A stretch of 64,000 nucleotides of DNA from 40CM-2-70-7 sp035505915 (GCA_035505915.1 DATJQI010000011.1:81935-145934); one strand, 5' to 3'. Counted from the first letter of the stretch, positions 48,488 to 57,251 are shown. Made by a program: numbers and translations. The notes: generated by a model not told the origin, from the sequence alone.

Positions 48488-49252
48488 CTAACGCGAAATC
48501 TGGGCGCTAAACGTGCTGGCTACCGGGACCCCGTTTCGGGTCTTGGCGGGCTCGAACCTGAATTCGCGCGCGCGCTGTTCGAACTCTTGCGCGCACTCCT
48601 CGCTCTTCACCCGCGGGTCGATTACCACCCGGGTCACGGCCCCGCTCTCGGTGACCCAGAAGTGGATCGTGTATCTACCGCGTGGCGTGCAGGTTGGAGG
48701 CATCGGCCAGAAGATCAGGGTCGGCATGGGAATGTAACTGCCATTGCCCCCGCTTCCAGGTCCCGAGTCGTTCCCCACCCCCGTGCCGGTGCCCGCGCCC
48801 TTCCCTCCCCCGGTCCCCGGTCCCTCCCCCGGCCCGCCCGTCGTCCCGTTTCCCGTTCCCGGCGGGGCGGTGGTCTGCGCCGCCGCCGTGGGCGGCGGCG
48901 GCACCTGGGGCAGCTCGACCTTGACCGGATCTGGAAGGGGGATTTTGGTCACCGCCACCTGGGGGACGGGCGGGAGCGGGACCGCCTGCGGCGCGCCGGC
49001 GCCCGACAGAAGGAACAGGTGCAGAGCCGCCTGTCCGCCGCCGCCCCCGCCGCCGCGCGGCCCGGGGCCGTCGCCCGCGCCCCCGAAGATCTCGCGCCCG
49101 CCCCAGAGCAGCGCGAGGATGATGCCGGCGTGGATCGCCACCGCGATCGCCGCTCCCCGACGGGCCCGTTGACGCGGGACGACTAGGCGCGGCGACGGCA
49201 GATCGGGCTTGCGGTGCCCGGAGGGCGGTGCGTAGCGGTCGCGCGGGATCAC
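48488..49252 (-). CDS. TonB-like energy-transducer protein with Gly/Pro-rich linker
   Basis: A 254-residue inner-membrane protein. One membrane helix (about residues 34-52) is followed by a Gly-rich stretch, a Pro-rich segment and a second Gly/Thr-rich linker (about 125-170), then a short TonB-C-like domain ending FSAQISR with two cysteines. The start is GTG at 49252. The C-terminal domain is shorter and more divergent than in the tonB at 51031, so function in TonB signalling is only likely. Confidence 0.7.
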   Translation of the reverse strand: MIPRDRYAPPSGHRKPDLPSPRLVVPRQRARRGAAIAVAIHAGIILALLWGGREIFGGAGDGPGPRGGGGGGGQAALHLFLLSGAGAPQAVPLPPVPQVAVTKIPLPDPVKVELPQVPPPPTAAAQTTAPPGTGNGTTGGPGEGPGTGGGKGAGTGTGVGNDSGPGSGGNGSYIPMPTLIFWPMPPTCTPRGRYTIHFWVTESGAVTRVVIDPRVKSEECAQEFEQRAREFRFEPAKTRNGVPVASTFSAQISR

Positions 49253-49278
49253 GGTGAAATAATTACACCCGGGGAATG

Positions 49279-49304
49279 AAAAAGGGGACGCAGAACGCGT
49301 CCCC
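49279..49304 (-). terminator. Terminator of tonB-exbB-exbD-exbD operon
   Basis: GGGGACGC (49284-49291) pairs with GCGTCCCC (49297-49304). Read on the minus strand the stem is followed by TTTTT, an intrinsic terminator just after the second exbD. Confidence 0.75.
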
Positions 49305-49349
49305 CGGGTTTCAGACCTCGGTCGTTCAGGCTCTCGGCCCCGGGACGTC

Positions 49350-49769
49350 TTACTTCCCCGCCTCCGGAGGCGGCGTGAAGCCGATCACCTGGACGCCCGC
49401 GCCGCGCGCGATGTCCATCGCGGCGATGACGTCTCCGTACACGCGGTTCGGCGCCGCCTTGATGAACATCAGCTTGGCCGCCCGCTGATCGAAGATGTTC
49501 TTCAGGAAGTCCCCCAGACCGGTCAACGGCACCGGCTTGGTGTTGACCGAGTAGCCGCCGTCCGCCGTCAGCTCCAGCACGATCTGGTCGGACGGAGACT
49601 GTTTCTGGTTCTGGCTCTTCTGCTCGGGCGGCACCTGCACGTCGAGGGCGCGGCGGCCCAGCGGCAGGGTGATCATGAAGATGATCAGCAGCACCAGCAG
49701 CACGTCGATCATCGGCGTGACGTTGATGTCCGCCTGCAGGCTGCCGCCGCTCGACACGCCCATGGCCAT
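49350..49769 (-). CDS. ExbD/TolR biopolymer transport protein (second copy)
   Basis: A 139-residue single-span protein. The membrane segment ADINVTPMIDVLLVLLIIFMI near residues 13-33 contains the essential Asp of ExbD/TolR. The periplasmic domain from about 60 on has the usual KAAPNRVYGDVIAAMD motif. It follows the first exbD by one base. Two exbD genes beside one exbB are common in TonB systems of this type. Confidence 0.93.
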   Translation of the reverse strand: MAMGVSSGGSLQADINVTPMIDVLLVLLIIFMITLPLGRRALDVQVPPEQKSQNQKQSPSDQIVLELTADGGYSVNTKPVPLTGLGDFLKNIFDQRAAKLMFIKAAPNRVYGDVIAAMDIARGAGVQVIGFTPPPEAGK

Positions 49770-49770
49770 C

Positions 49771-50253
49771 TTACTGCTCCTCGTCCGTGGGCTTCACCCC
49801 ACGGGTCTGCTCGGCGATGGCGGCCACGACGCGGACCCCCGCCTTGCGCGCGATCTCGACGGCCTGCTGGACCCGCGCGAACGGCACGAGCGCGTCCGAC
49901 TTCAGGAACAGGATCTTGTCGGACGACCGGTTGTTGTACACGCTGGTGAGCGTCGTCGCCAGATTGTCGTCCGAGATGTACCGCATGCCCGTGTAGTTCC
50001 CGTCCGCGCCGACCATGTCCAGGAAGAACTTCTGATTCTTGTCGATGCCCAGCCGGATTTCGCCGTTGTCCTCGGGGCGCTTGGCGGCGTGGCTGGCGCG
50101 CGGAATCTGGGCCTGGAAGCCCGCCGCGATCGCCGGCGTCACGATCATGAAGATGATGAGCAGCACCAGCATCACGTCGATCATCGGCGTGACGTTGATG
50201 TCCGCCTTGACCGAGCCGCCGCTGCCGGAGTCCCTACTTGCTGATAGGGCCAC
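49771..50253 (-). CDS. exbD: ExbD/TolR biopolymer transport protein (first copy)
   Basis: A 160-residue single-span protein with DINVTPMIDVMLVLLIIFMIV near residues 19-39, including the proton-channel Asp. The periplasmic region carries LFLKSDALVPFARVQQAVE. The GTG start overlaps the exbB end by 20 bases. It differs clearly from the copy that follows, so the two are old paralogues. Confidence 0.93.
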   Translation of the reverse strand: MALSASRDSGSGGSVKADINVTPMIDVMLVLLIIFMIVTPAIAAGFQAQIPRASHAAKRPEDNGEIRLGIDKNQKFFLDMVGADGNYTGMRYISDDNLATTLTSVYNNRSSDKILFLKSDALVPFARVQQAVEIARKAGVRVVAAIAEQTRGVKPTDEEQ

Positions 50254-50977
50254 TGGACTGCGTCGCTTTCTGCGTCTGGAATTCCTTGGTGAAGATCGAG
50301 CGCCCGAACTCCGAGCCCACGCTCTTGATCAGGAAGTCGATCAGCTCCTTGGAGGTGTAGGTCATCTCCACGGAGACGTAGTCGATCTTGGTGCTGAAGT
50401 AGTTGTAGAGCCACACCGCCGGGATCGCGACCATCAGACCGAACGCCGTGGTGATCAGCGCCTCGGCCACGCCACCGGTGATCGCCGCCAGCGAGCCGCC
50501 GCCGCCCGACGCCGCCATGCCCTGGAACGCGGCCACGATGCCCATCGTGGTCCCGAGCAGTCCCACGAACGGCGCCGTCGCGCCCGTCGTCGCGAGCACG
50601 CCCATTCCGCGCTTCATCTCCGCGGTGATGATCAGCATCTGCCGCTCCACCGCCCGCTCGGCCGAGTTGATGTCGCCGGCGGTGATGGTGGCGCGGTCCC
50701 GCAGGAGGGGTTTCACCTCGGCCAGCGCGTCACCCAGCACGCGGGCGACGTGACTGATCCGGTTCTTCTCGGCGAGCGCGATGGCCTGGTCGAGCTGCTC
50801 TTCCTGCAGCGAGCGCGAGAATTGCGGGGCGAACTTGGCGGTCTGGCGCTGCGACTTGCGCAGGTACCACCACTTCGTGATCACCACCGTCCAGGACCAG
50901 AGGGACATGATCAACATCACGATCACGATGCCCTTGGCGAACGGCCCCATCGTAAGGAAGAGATCTTTCAAGCTCAT
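50234..50977 (-). CDS. exbB: ExbB/TolQ proton-channel protein
   Basis: A 247-residue MotA/TolQ/ExbB protein with three membrane helices, near residues 15-37, 133-155 and 170-195. The channel region LATTGATAPFVGLLGTTMGI is typical. It uses proton flow to energise TonB. It lies between tonB and two exbD genes in one operon. Confidence 0.95.
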   Translation of the reverse strand: MSLKDLFLTMGPFAKGIVIVMLIMSLWSWTVVITKWWYLRKSQRQTAKFAPQFSRSLQEEQLDQAIALAEKNRISHVARVLGDALAEVKPLLRDRATITAGDINSAERAVERQMLIITAEMKRGMGVLATTGATAPFVGLLGTTMGIVAAFQGMAASGGGGSLAAITGGVAEALITTAFGLMVAIPAVWLYNYFSTKIDYVSVEMTYTSKELIDFLIKSVGSEFGRSIFTKEFQTQKATQSSGPISK

Positions 50978-51030
50978 ATCTGTCGCGCGCTCCTTTTTGC
51001 CTCAGGTCTGGTGAGACGCCCTGGACCGGC

Positions 51031-51711
51031 CTAGTGATGCGCCAGGGTGAAGTTGATGGGCAGCTGGATCAGCACCCGCACGGCATGCCCGTACACGCGG
51101 GCCGGGCGGAACAGCGTCTTGAGCAGCGTGTTCTTCGCGGACTGGTCGAACCCGGGGTTGGCGCTCGAGATCACCTTGATCGAGTTCGGCTCCACGCGGC
51201 CCGATGTATCCACCACCGCCTGCAGCATCACGATGCCCGAGATGCCTGCCTGCCGGAGCAGCTCCGGATACTGCGGCGGGGGGCCCGAGAGCACTTCGGG
51301 CTTCTCCTGCACGACGTCGGTCGAGTACACCTGGTCGGAGGACGGCGTCACGCCGGTCGCCAGACCGCCTTCGACGCCGCTCCCCGAGAAGTCCTTGGGA
51401 TCGAAATGCTCCTGCAGGTTGACCGGCGGAATGTTCTTCGGGATGTCCGTGATCGCGACCACCGTCTGGAATCCCTTGAGGGGGACGTCGATGGTCGGCG
51501 GCGGCGGCTGGTCGGGCTGCTTCTGCTGCTGCTGCTGGAGGAACACCATCGTGGTATCGATCTTCACCTTGTTGTCCGACGTCCCGGCGGCCAGCGTCGC
51601 GTACACCGCAAAGGCGATGATCGCCGTATGCAGGGTCACGGACACGGCCCCGACGCCGAAGAAGCGCCCCTTCTGGGTCTTGCGCTTGGACTCGATCAGA
51701 TTGTCGAACAC
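51031..51711 (-). CDS. tonB: TonB energy transducer
   Basis: A 226-residue protein. A cytoplasmic N-terminus (VFDNLIESKRKTQKG) precedes a membrane helix near residues 22-42, a short Pro-rich stretch, and a C-terminal TonB domain with PPPQYPELLRQAGISG and LFRPARVYGHAVRV. I chose the GTG at 51711 because it gives the usual short N-terminus; a TTG nine codons upstream is possible. First gene of the tonB-exbB-exbD-exbD operon. A repeat element, maybe an operator, lies upstream. Confidence 0.92.
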   Translation of the reverse strand: MFDNLIESKRKTQKGRFFGVGAVSVTLHTAIIAFAVYATLAAGTSDNKVKIDTTMVFLQQQQQKQPDQPPPPTIDVPLKGFQTVVAITDIPKNIPPVNLQEHFDPKDFSGSGVEGGLATGVTPSSDQVYSTDVVQEKPEVLSGPPPQYPELLRQAGISGIVMLQAVVDTSGRVEPNSIKVISSANPGFDQSAKNTLLKTLFRPARVYGHAVRVLIQLPINFTLAHH

Positions 51712-51778
51712 GGACCGCCGCTCCCCGTGAGGGACCAAGGAAATACTACGCGGGTGAGGTTGCCCGCTAGTGGGCGGG

Positions 51779-51798
51779 ACATTACAAAACGATGACAG
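51779..51798 (-). promoter_or_regulatory. Candidate OmpR-type regulator site upstream of tonB
   Basis: On the minus strand TGTCATCG is followed, 11 bases later, by TGTAATGT. The 10-mer ACGATGACAG (51789-51798 on plus) is identical to one upstream of the TonB-like gene at 52845. Direct half-sites one helical turn apart suit an OmpR/PhoB-type dimer. Confidence 0.35.
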
Positions 51799-51807
51799 CC
51801 CGGCGGA

Positions 51808-52797
51808 TCAGGGGCGAAGCGTGATCGGCTGCCGCACCCGCACCCGCACCGCCCGGCCGTTCGACCGCGCCGGGCGGTACCGGCTCGCCCGCACGATCCG
51901 CACAGCGGCGCTGTCGAGCAGCGGATTCGGGCTTTCCACCACGCGGAGCGACCCCGGCACCACCTTGCCGCTCGTATCGATGTCGGCTTCCACCACCACC
52001 GTGCCGACGACTCCCAGCGCCCGGGCTTCCGGCGGATAAGCCACCGGCGGGCGCGAGAGAATGGCGGGCGCGACATCCGCCGAGCCGATGACCACCAGCC
52101 CCGACCCGCCGACGGCCCGCGCTCCCGCCCGCGCCAGCCGCACCGAGTCCGCCAGGTCGTTCAAGAAGGGCGCCAGCTCGATCCCCCGGGCCCGCTCGAG
52201 CTGCCAGAGGTCGAGCCCGCGCTTCTCGTCCAGGGCACCCAGCTCGGTCCGTCCCGCCCGGGTCTCGACGACGCCCTTCACCAACAGGGCGTACACCCGC
52301 TCGCCGTCGGTCATGTGCGCCGACGTATCGAACGCCTGGTGCAGCAGGGCCAGGGCGCTGTCGTGCTGCTCCGCCGCAAGCCCGCGCGCCTGGGAGATCA
52401 GGGCCGTGGCGTTGATGCCTGCCCCCGGCGAATGCAGCACGAGCCAGAGCTGTGCCAGCAACCGGACCCGATGCCCCTCCCGGATCGCGGGAGAGTAGAC
52501 GGTCGCGAGCATCGTCGCACGCACCGACGCGTTCAACGCCGAATCCGGCGACTGCACAATCCGAAAGGTCGCGGGCTCCACGCGCCCCGTCGTGTCGAAC
52601 ACGACCTCCACCAGGACGCGCTCTCCGTCGGCCTTCAGCGCCCCGCGGGGATAGTCGAGCGTGGGGCCGGACACGCGCCGGGGCATCTGATCCACGTCGC
52701 CGGGGAAGTGGACCGCGGTGTCGCTAGCGGCCTGCGCGCGGAGCGCGGCGGCCAGCAGGACCGGACCCGCCAGCAGTAGAAGTCTCTTCGGGAGCAT
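51808..52797 (-). CDS. Periplasmic protein with two TonB-C-like domains
   Basis: A 329-residue exported protein. It has a signal peptide (MLPKRLLLLAGPVLLAAA, cleavage near RAQA at about 22). A TonB-C-like domain spans about residues 40-125, a helical middle about 130-215, and a second TonB-C-like domain with PPVAYPPEARALGVVGTVVV ends the protein. It has no membrane anchor, so it cannot act as a normal TonB. Its job, perhaps competing for or capping receptors, is unknown. Confidence 0.75.
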   Translation of the reverse strand: MLPKRLLLLAGPVLLAAALRAQAASDTAVHFPGDVDQMPRRVSGPTLDYPRGALKADGERVLVEVVFDTTGRVEPATFRIVQSPDSALNASVRATMLATVYSPAIREGHRVRLLAQLWLVLHSPGAGINATALISQARGLAAEQHDSALALLHQAFDTSAHMTDGERVYALLVKGVVETRAGRTELGALDEKRGLDLWQLERARGIELAPFLNDLADSVRLARAGARAVGGSGLVVIGSADVAPAILSRPPVAYPPEARALGVVGTVVVEADIDTSGKVVPGSLRVVESPNPLLDSAAVRIVRASRYRPARSNGRAVRVRVRQPITLRP

Positions 52798-52844
52798 TCG
52801 CACGAGTGCTCAAACTATCCACCCCGGGGTCTCCAGCAAGTCGC

Positions 52845-53486
52845 TCACCAGCCGGTGATGGAGAACCGCACCGGCACACGGACCAGCACCCGCACGGCGC
52901 GGCCTCCCACCCGTCCCGGGCGGAACAGCGCGCCGGCGACGCTCGCTTCCGCCGACGCCGACAGCCCGGGATGGGGGCTCGACACCACCCGCACCGAGCC
53001 CGGTTGCACGCGGCCCAGGGTGTCGACGACCGCTTCGATCACGACTGTCCCGTCGACGCGCGCCTGGCGCAGGAGCTCGGGATAGCGCGGCGGCGGAGCC
53101 GAGAGGAGCTCCGGAGCCTGCTCCACGACGCTGTCGTCGTAGACGCGGCCCGGCCCCCCTCCGGGCCCGTCGGCGTCCGGTACGATCGGCGCTTCGACTG
53201 GGAATGGCTCAACCGTGCCCCCGGGCAGTGATGGGACCGCCGGGATAACGGGCAGAGGGCCGATGATGGGACCAGCCACCGGAATCGAGGGTGCGCGTCC
53301 CTCCGCGGCAGGGCGGCGTGATTCCGTCATAACCCAGATGTCGGGAGAAGCGACGAAGGGCTTCCCCGCATCCGCGTGCCCGGCGACCGAACGCAGACCG
53401 AGTCCGAGAATGACGGCGTGAACGCCGACCGCGAGGGCGCCGCCGCGAAGGCCGGCGGACGAAGGCACCGCGAATCGCTGGAACAT
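52845..53486 (-). CDS. TonB-family protein, tonB paralogue
   Basis: A 213-residue protein with one membrane helix near residues 15-32 and a C-terminal TonB domain (PPPRYPELLRQARVDG, then LFRPGRVGGRAVRV) that closely matches the tonB at 51031, so the two arose by duplication. The periplasmic linker is Pro/Gly-rich. It has its own upstream repeat element and hairpin. No exb genes adjoin it, so it may use the shared ExbBD. Confidence 0.85.
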   Translation of the reverse strand: MFQRFAVPSSAGLRGGALAVGVHAVILGLGLRSVAGHADAGKPFVASPDIWVMTESRRPAAEGRAPSIPVAGPIIGPLPVIPAVPSLPGGTVEPFPVEAPIVPDADGPGGGPGRVYDDSVVEQAPELLSAPPPRYPELLRQARVDGTVVIEAVVDTLGRVQPGSVRVVSSPHPGLSASAEASVAGALFRPGRVGGRAVRVLVRVPVRFSITGW

Positions 53487-53519
53487 CGAACGCCTCCGGA
53501 AGAGGTCGTTTCGATGCTA

Positions 53520-53541
53520 CCGGCGGGGCATTGCCCGCCGG
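53520..53541. other. Perfect 8-bp stem hairpin upstream of the TonB paralogue
   Basis: CCGGCGGG (53520-53527) pairs with CCCGCCGG (53534-53541) around a 6-base loop. No T-run follows on either strand. It lies in the presumed 5' leader of the 52845 gene and next to the direct-repeat element. Confidence 0.5.
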
Positions 53542-53549
53542 TGAAGGCA

Positions 53550-53568
53550 CGATGACAGGCCGATGAAC
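53550..53568 (-). promoter_or_regulatory. Candidate OmpR-type operator: TCATCG direct repeat, 11-bp period
   Basis: On the minus strand TCATCG occurs twice exactly 11 bases apart (plus-strand CGATGA at 53550-53555 and 53561-53566). The flanking 10-mer ACGATGACAG recurs upstream of tonB. The response regulator encoded next door (55027) is of the OmpR class, which binds such repeats. Confidence 0.4.
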
Positions 53569-53579
53569 GACGGGTGAGG

Positions 53580-55025
53580 CTACGGCACGTCCCGCGGCAA
53601 CGACACGGTGAACGTGGTCCCCCGCCCCGGCCGGCTCTGCACGTCGATGGAGCCGCCGTGCGCCTCGGCGATCCAGCGGCAGATCGCGAGCCCCAGGCCG
53701 GCGCCGGCGCGCTCGCCGGTGCGGGTGCGGGCCGTATCGGCCTGGTAGAAGCGGTCGAAGATGTGCGGGAGGTCGCCGGGCGCGATCCCGATCCCGGTGT
53801 CCGCCACCGCGAAGAGCACGCGCTGAGGCTCCTCGGCCAGCGTGAGCCGCACCCGCCCCCCCGCCGGCGTGTATTTCACGGCGTTGGTGACGAGGTTCAG
53901 CGCGAGCTGGCGGATCCGGCTCCGATCGACCGACAGCGTCACCGGGTGGTCCGGCACCTGGACCTCGATGCGGATCTGCGCGGGCTCGGCGAGCAGCTCT
54001 CCGGTCTCTTCGATTTCCCGGAGCAGGCTGCGGAGATCGACGGGCTCCCGCGCCAGCGGCGCCCGGCCTTCATCGGCCCGGGCCAGCGTGAGCAGCGCGT
54101 CCACCAGCTCCGTCATCCGGTTCACTTCCTGCAGGGTCTCCTCCAGCACCACGAGGGTCTCCTGCGGAAGGTTCGGCGTGGTGATCGCGCGCTCCACGCC
54201 GGCCCGGAGGACGGTCAGGGGAGTCTTGAGCTCGTGGCTCGCGTCCGCGGTGAAGCGCCGCAGGGTGACGAAGCTGCGCTCGAGCCGGGCCATCATCTCA
54301 TTGAGCGTATCGGCCAGCCGCCCGAATTCGTCTTTCACCATCGGCTGCGGCAGGCGGCGATGCAGACTCCGGCCGTCCGAGATCTCCTCCACTTCGGTGA
54401 TGATCCGGTCCACCGGCGCCAGGGCGCGCCGCGCGATCCACGAGCCCAGGAGCCACGCCGCCAGCAGGCTGAACGGGAACACCAGCGCGAGCGGCGTGAC
54501 GAGCTCCTGGATGCCGAGCTCCGTGCTCTCCACGTCGGCCCCGGCGAGCACCCGGCCGAACTGCGGCCCCCCCGCGGCGCTCCGCACCACGTATCGGATC
54601 GTGGGGCCGTTCGGCTCGATCCGCGCGGTCCGCGGAGTGGGCCCGGTAGTGTCGGCGGCGGCCAGCCGCCGGAGCTGGTCGAGGACCGAGAACCCGGCGG
54701 CACGGACGTCGGGGGAGGCGAAGGGGATCACCGCGGTGTCGGACGCCGTGATGAGCAGGTATCCGGGAACGGGCTCGAACGCCGCCTGCGCCGAGCGGAC
54801 CAGCTCGGTCCGTCCGTCCGGGCCCCGCTGGAGGAGCACGCCTCCCGACCCGTACATCTCGGACAGCATGCCGTTGGTGACGTCGGCTTCGAACCGGATG
54901 CGCCGGTCCAGCTCCTGGTAGGACGCGCTGCGGCGCTCGGCGTAGAGAATGGCGGCGAACGCGGCGAGGGTGAGCGCCACCGCCGAGGCGTACCAGGCGG
55001 TGAGGCGGCCGCGGATGGTCTGCAC
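53580..55025 (-). CDS. Membrane sensor histidine kinase (HAMP-HisKA-HATPase)
   Basis: A 481-residue sensor kinase. Two membrane helices near residues 8-28 and 175-198 flank an extracytoplasmic sensor. A HAMP linker follows, then the phospho-accepting His in TADASHELKTPLTVL, N-box NLVTNAVKYTPAG, G1 DTGIGIAPGDL and G2 GAGLGLAI. The GTG start is 1 base after the regulator stop. It forms a two-component pair with the regulator at 55027. Confidence 0.95.
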   Translation of the reverse strand: MQTIRGRLTAWYASAVALTLAAFAAILYAERRSASYQELDRRIRFEADVTNGMLSEMYGSGGVLLQRGPDGRTELVRSAQAAFEPVPGYLLITASDTAVIPFASPDVRAAGFSVLDQLRRLAAADTTGPTPRTARIEPNGPTIRYVVRSAAGGPQFGRVLAGADVESTELGIQELVTPLALVFPFSLLAAWLLGSWIARRALAPVDRIITEVEEISDGRSLHRRLPQPMVKDEFGRLADTLNEMMARLERSFVTLRRFTADASHELKTPLTVLRAGVERAITTPNLPQETLVVLEETLQEVNRMTELVDALLTLARADEGRAPLAREPVDLRSLLREIEETGELLAEPAQIRIEVQVPDHPVTLSVDRSRIRQLALNLVTNAVKYTPAGGRVRLTLAEEPQRVLFAVADTGIGIAPGDLPHIFDRFYQADTARTRTGERAGAGLGLAICRWIAEAHGGSIDVQSRPGRGTTFTVSLPRDVP

Positions 55026-55026
55026 G

Positions 55027-55695
55027 TTACGTCTTCACCACGTAGCCCACGCCCCGCACCGTGTGAATCAGCTTGGGCTCCCGGCCCTGGTCGATCTTCT
55101 TGCGGAGCCGGGTGATCACGACGTCCACGATGTTGGTCCCGGGGTCGAAGTGGTAATCCCAGGCGTACTCGGTGATCAGCGTGCGGGACATCACGCGGCC
55201 GTGATGCCGGACCAGGTACTCGAGGACGGCGTACTCCTTCGGCGTCAGCTCCACCGGCTTGCCCCCGCGCTTCACCTCCCGGGCCGCCGTATCCACCACC
55301 AGATCCGACACCTTGAGCGACGGCGAGGCGATGGCCTTGGGGCGGCGCCCCAGCGCCTCCACCCGGGCGAGCAGCTCCTCGAGCGCGAACGGCTTCGTGA
55401 CGTAGTCGTCGGCCCCGGCGCGGAGCGCCTGCACCTTGTGGTCGACCGCGTCCTGGGCGGTGAGGACCAGCACGGGGATGCCGAGTCCGCGGTCCCGGAG
55501 GGTGCGCAGCACCTCGGGGCCCGTGAGCTTCGGAAGGCGGAGGTCGAGGACGATGAGATCGTAGTGGCCGGTGGAGCCCAGCCGCAGCCCCTCCTCGCCG
55601 TCCGCCACCAGATCGGCCTGGTAGCCGGCTTCGCTCAGCCCGCGCTTCACGTACTGGCCGACGGTCTTGTCGTCCTCCACGACGAGGACTTTCAT
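55027..55695 (-). CDS. OmpR-family response regulator
   Basis: A 222-residue regulator. The receiver domain has acidic residues in VVEDDK, phospho-acceptor Asp51 in VLDLRLP, and Lys in YVTKPF. The C-terminal winged helix includes ELTPKEYAVLEYLVRHHGRVMS and TVRGVGYVVKT. ATG overlaps the upstream kinase stop by ATGA. It could be phosphorylated by either flanking kinase. Candidate binding sites lie upstream of the TonB genes. Confidence 0.96.
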   Translation of the reverse strand: MKVLVVEDDKTVGQYVKRGLSEAGYQADLVADGEEGLRLGSTGHYDLIVLDLRLPKLTGPEVLRTLRDRGLGIPVLVLTAQDAVDHKVQALRAGADDYVTKPFALEELLARVEALGRRPKAIASPSLKVSDLVVDTAAREVKRGGKPVELTPKEYAVLEYLVRHHGRVMSRTLITEYAWDYHFDPGTNIVDVVITRLRKKIDQGREPKLIHTVRGVGYVVKT

Positions 55696-57239
55696 CCGAC
55701 GGGCAGGAACACCTTGAAGGTGGAGCCCACGCCCACCTGGCTCTCGACCTCGATCCGACCGCGGTGGTCGGCGATGATGCCGTAACAGATCGACAGGCCC
55801 AGGCCGGTGCCCCGTCCCTGGGGCTTGGTGGTGAAGAACGGCTCGAAGATCTTGGAGAGCTCCTCCTTCCGGATGCCCACGCCCCGGTCGATGAACTCGA
55901 CCAGAAGCTCGTCCGACCGCTCGGGGTTCTTCCGGGACCGGACCGTCAGCGTGCCGCGGGAGTTCATCGAGTCCATGGCATTCAGCAGGAGCGCCATGAA
56001 GCTCTGAATCAGCCGCTCGGGATCGGCCGGGATGAGCGGCAGGTCGTGCGTGAACTCGCGGTTCACCACCATCCGCTTGAAGCGCTCGTGATGCTTGAGC
56101 AGAAACAGGGTCTGCTCCACGACGTCGTTGATGTCCACCACCCGCTTCTCGCCCGTGCGGGGCCGGGAGAAGTCGAGGAGGCGGTCCACGATCCGCCGGC
56201 AGCGCTGGACTTCCTTGTCGATGATCTCGAGGTACTCGTCGCTCGCGCCCGGGCGCCCGCCCGCGTCCCCGCTCCGCAGTTTGAGCGCCTCGGCGCAGGC
56301 CAGGATGGTGGCCAGCGGGTTGTTGATCTCGTGCATGACGCCCGCCGCGAGCTGGCCGATGGCGGCGAGCTTCTCCGTCTGGGCCAGCCGATGCTGGGCC
56401 TCCCGCCACTCGGTCACGTCTTCGCCGATGGTGATCACGTGCGTGATGTCCACGTCGGCGATGCGCATCGGGATCTTGGTGATCCGGTAATAGCGCGCGT
56501 CCCCCGTGGCCTGCGATTCCATCTCCACCTGCTGGATCTCGCCGGTCTGGAACACGCGATCGAACTCGCGCTGGAGGAGGTCCCGGGGCTGGCGGTCCAG
56601 CACCTCGAACACTTCCCGCCCCACGGCGTCGTCCCGCGCGACGCCCTGCGTACCGCTCTCCCGCTTGCGGTTCCAGGCCCGGATGATGTAGTCCGAGTCG
56701 ATCACGTACAGTCCCACCGGCAGGGAGTCGATGATCCGCGCCGCGAAGTTGCGCTGGGCCTCCACTTCGCGGGTCCGGGCCGCGACCTCCGACGCGAGAT
56801 CCTGGGAGAGCTCGGTGGCGGCGAGGAGCGGGGCGAGGACTCCGGCGATGACCGTCAGGACGGCGTGGGCGACGTGCTCATTGGGCCCTCCCGGCACCAC
56901 GGCCTCGAGGGCACCCAGCGGGACGTCGTCGTGCACCAGGGGGAGGCGGACCAGGAGACCCAGCCCGCGCGGCGTGCGGGTGGGACCGGCCTTGATCCAG
57001 GCGTCGACGCCGCTGTCGTCCCCGGGAAGGGGCTCGGAAGATCCCGGGGCGACGACGTACGTGACGCCGTCGGGTCCGCGCAGCCAGAGTCGGATGGTGG
57101 AGAGACCCAGGCCGCTTCTCACGGCCCCGAGGACGCCGGAGTACGCGTCGTCGGTGGAGAGCCCGCCGCCCAGGATCGCCGAAACCTCGGCGATGACCTG
57201 GAGGCCCGGCAGCTCGGTAGCGGACGTCGGTACGGCCAT
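55692..57239 (-). CDS. Cytosolic GAF-PAS sensor histidine kinase
   Basis: A 515-residue soluble kinase without membrane helices. A GAF-like domain (about residues 10-145) and a PAS domain (about 168-285, IIDSLPVGLYVIDSDYIIRAWN) precede a HisKA with HEINNPLATILACAEALKL, N-box LLNAMDSM, G1 DRGVGIRKEEL and G2 GRGTGLGLSICYGII. This His-Glu-x-x-Asn type is typical of NtrB-like kinases. It precedes and overlaps the OmpR-type regulator, which is an unusual pairing. Confidence 0.93.
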   Translation of the reverse strand: MAVPTSATELPGLQVIAEVSAILGGGLSTDDAYSGVLGAVRSGLGLSTIRLWLRGPDGVTYVVAPGSSEPLPGDDSGVDAWIKAGPTRTPRGLGLLVRLPLVHDDVPLGALEAVVPGGPNEHVAHAVLTVIAGVLAPLLAATELSQDLASEVAARTREVEAQRNFAARIIDSLPVGLYVIDSDYIIRAWNRKRESGTQGVARDDAVGREVFEVLDRQPRDLLQREFDRVFQTGEIQQVEMESQATGDARYYRITKIPMRIADVDITHVITIGEDVTEWREAQHRLAQTEKLAAIGQLAAGVMHEINNPLATILACAEALKLRSGDAGGRPGASDEYLEIIDKEVQRCRRIVDRLLDFSRPRTGEKRVVDINDVVEQTLFLLKHHERFKRMVVNREFTHDLPLIPADPERLIQSFMALLLNAMDSMNSRGTLTVRSRKNPERSDELLVEFIDRGVGIRKEELSKIFEPFFTTKPQGRGTGLGLSICYGIIADHRGRIEVESQVGVGSTFKVFLPVG

Positions 57240-57251
57240 CAGGCCGCTAAC

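Noticed and set aside
49350..50253. Two exbD genes as a recent duplication or assembly duplicate
   Set aside because: The two proteins share only the membrane motif and general fold; their sequences and lengths differ clearly.
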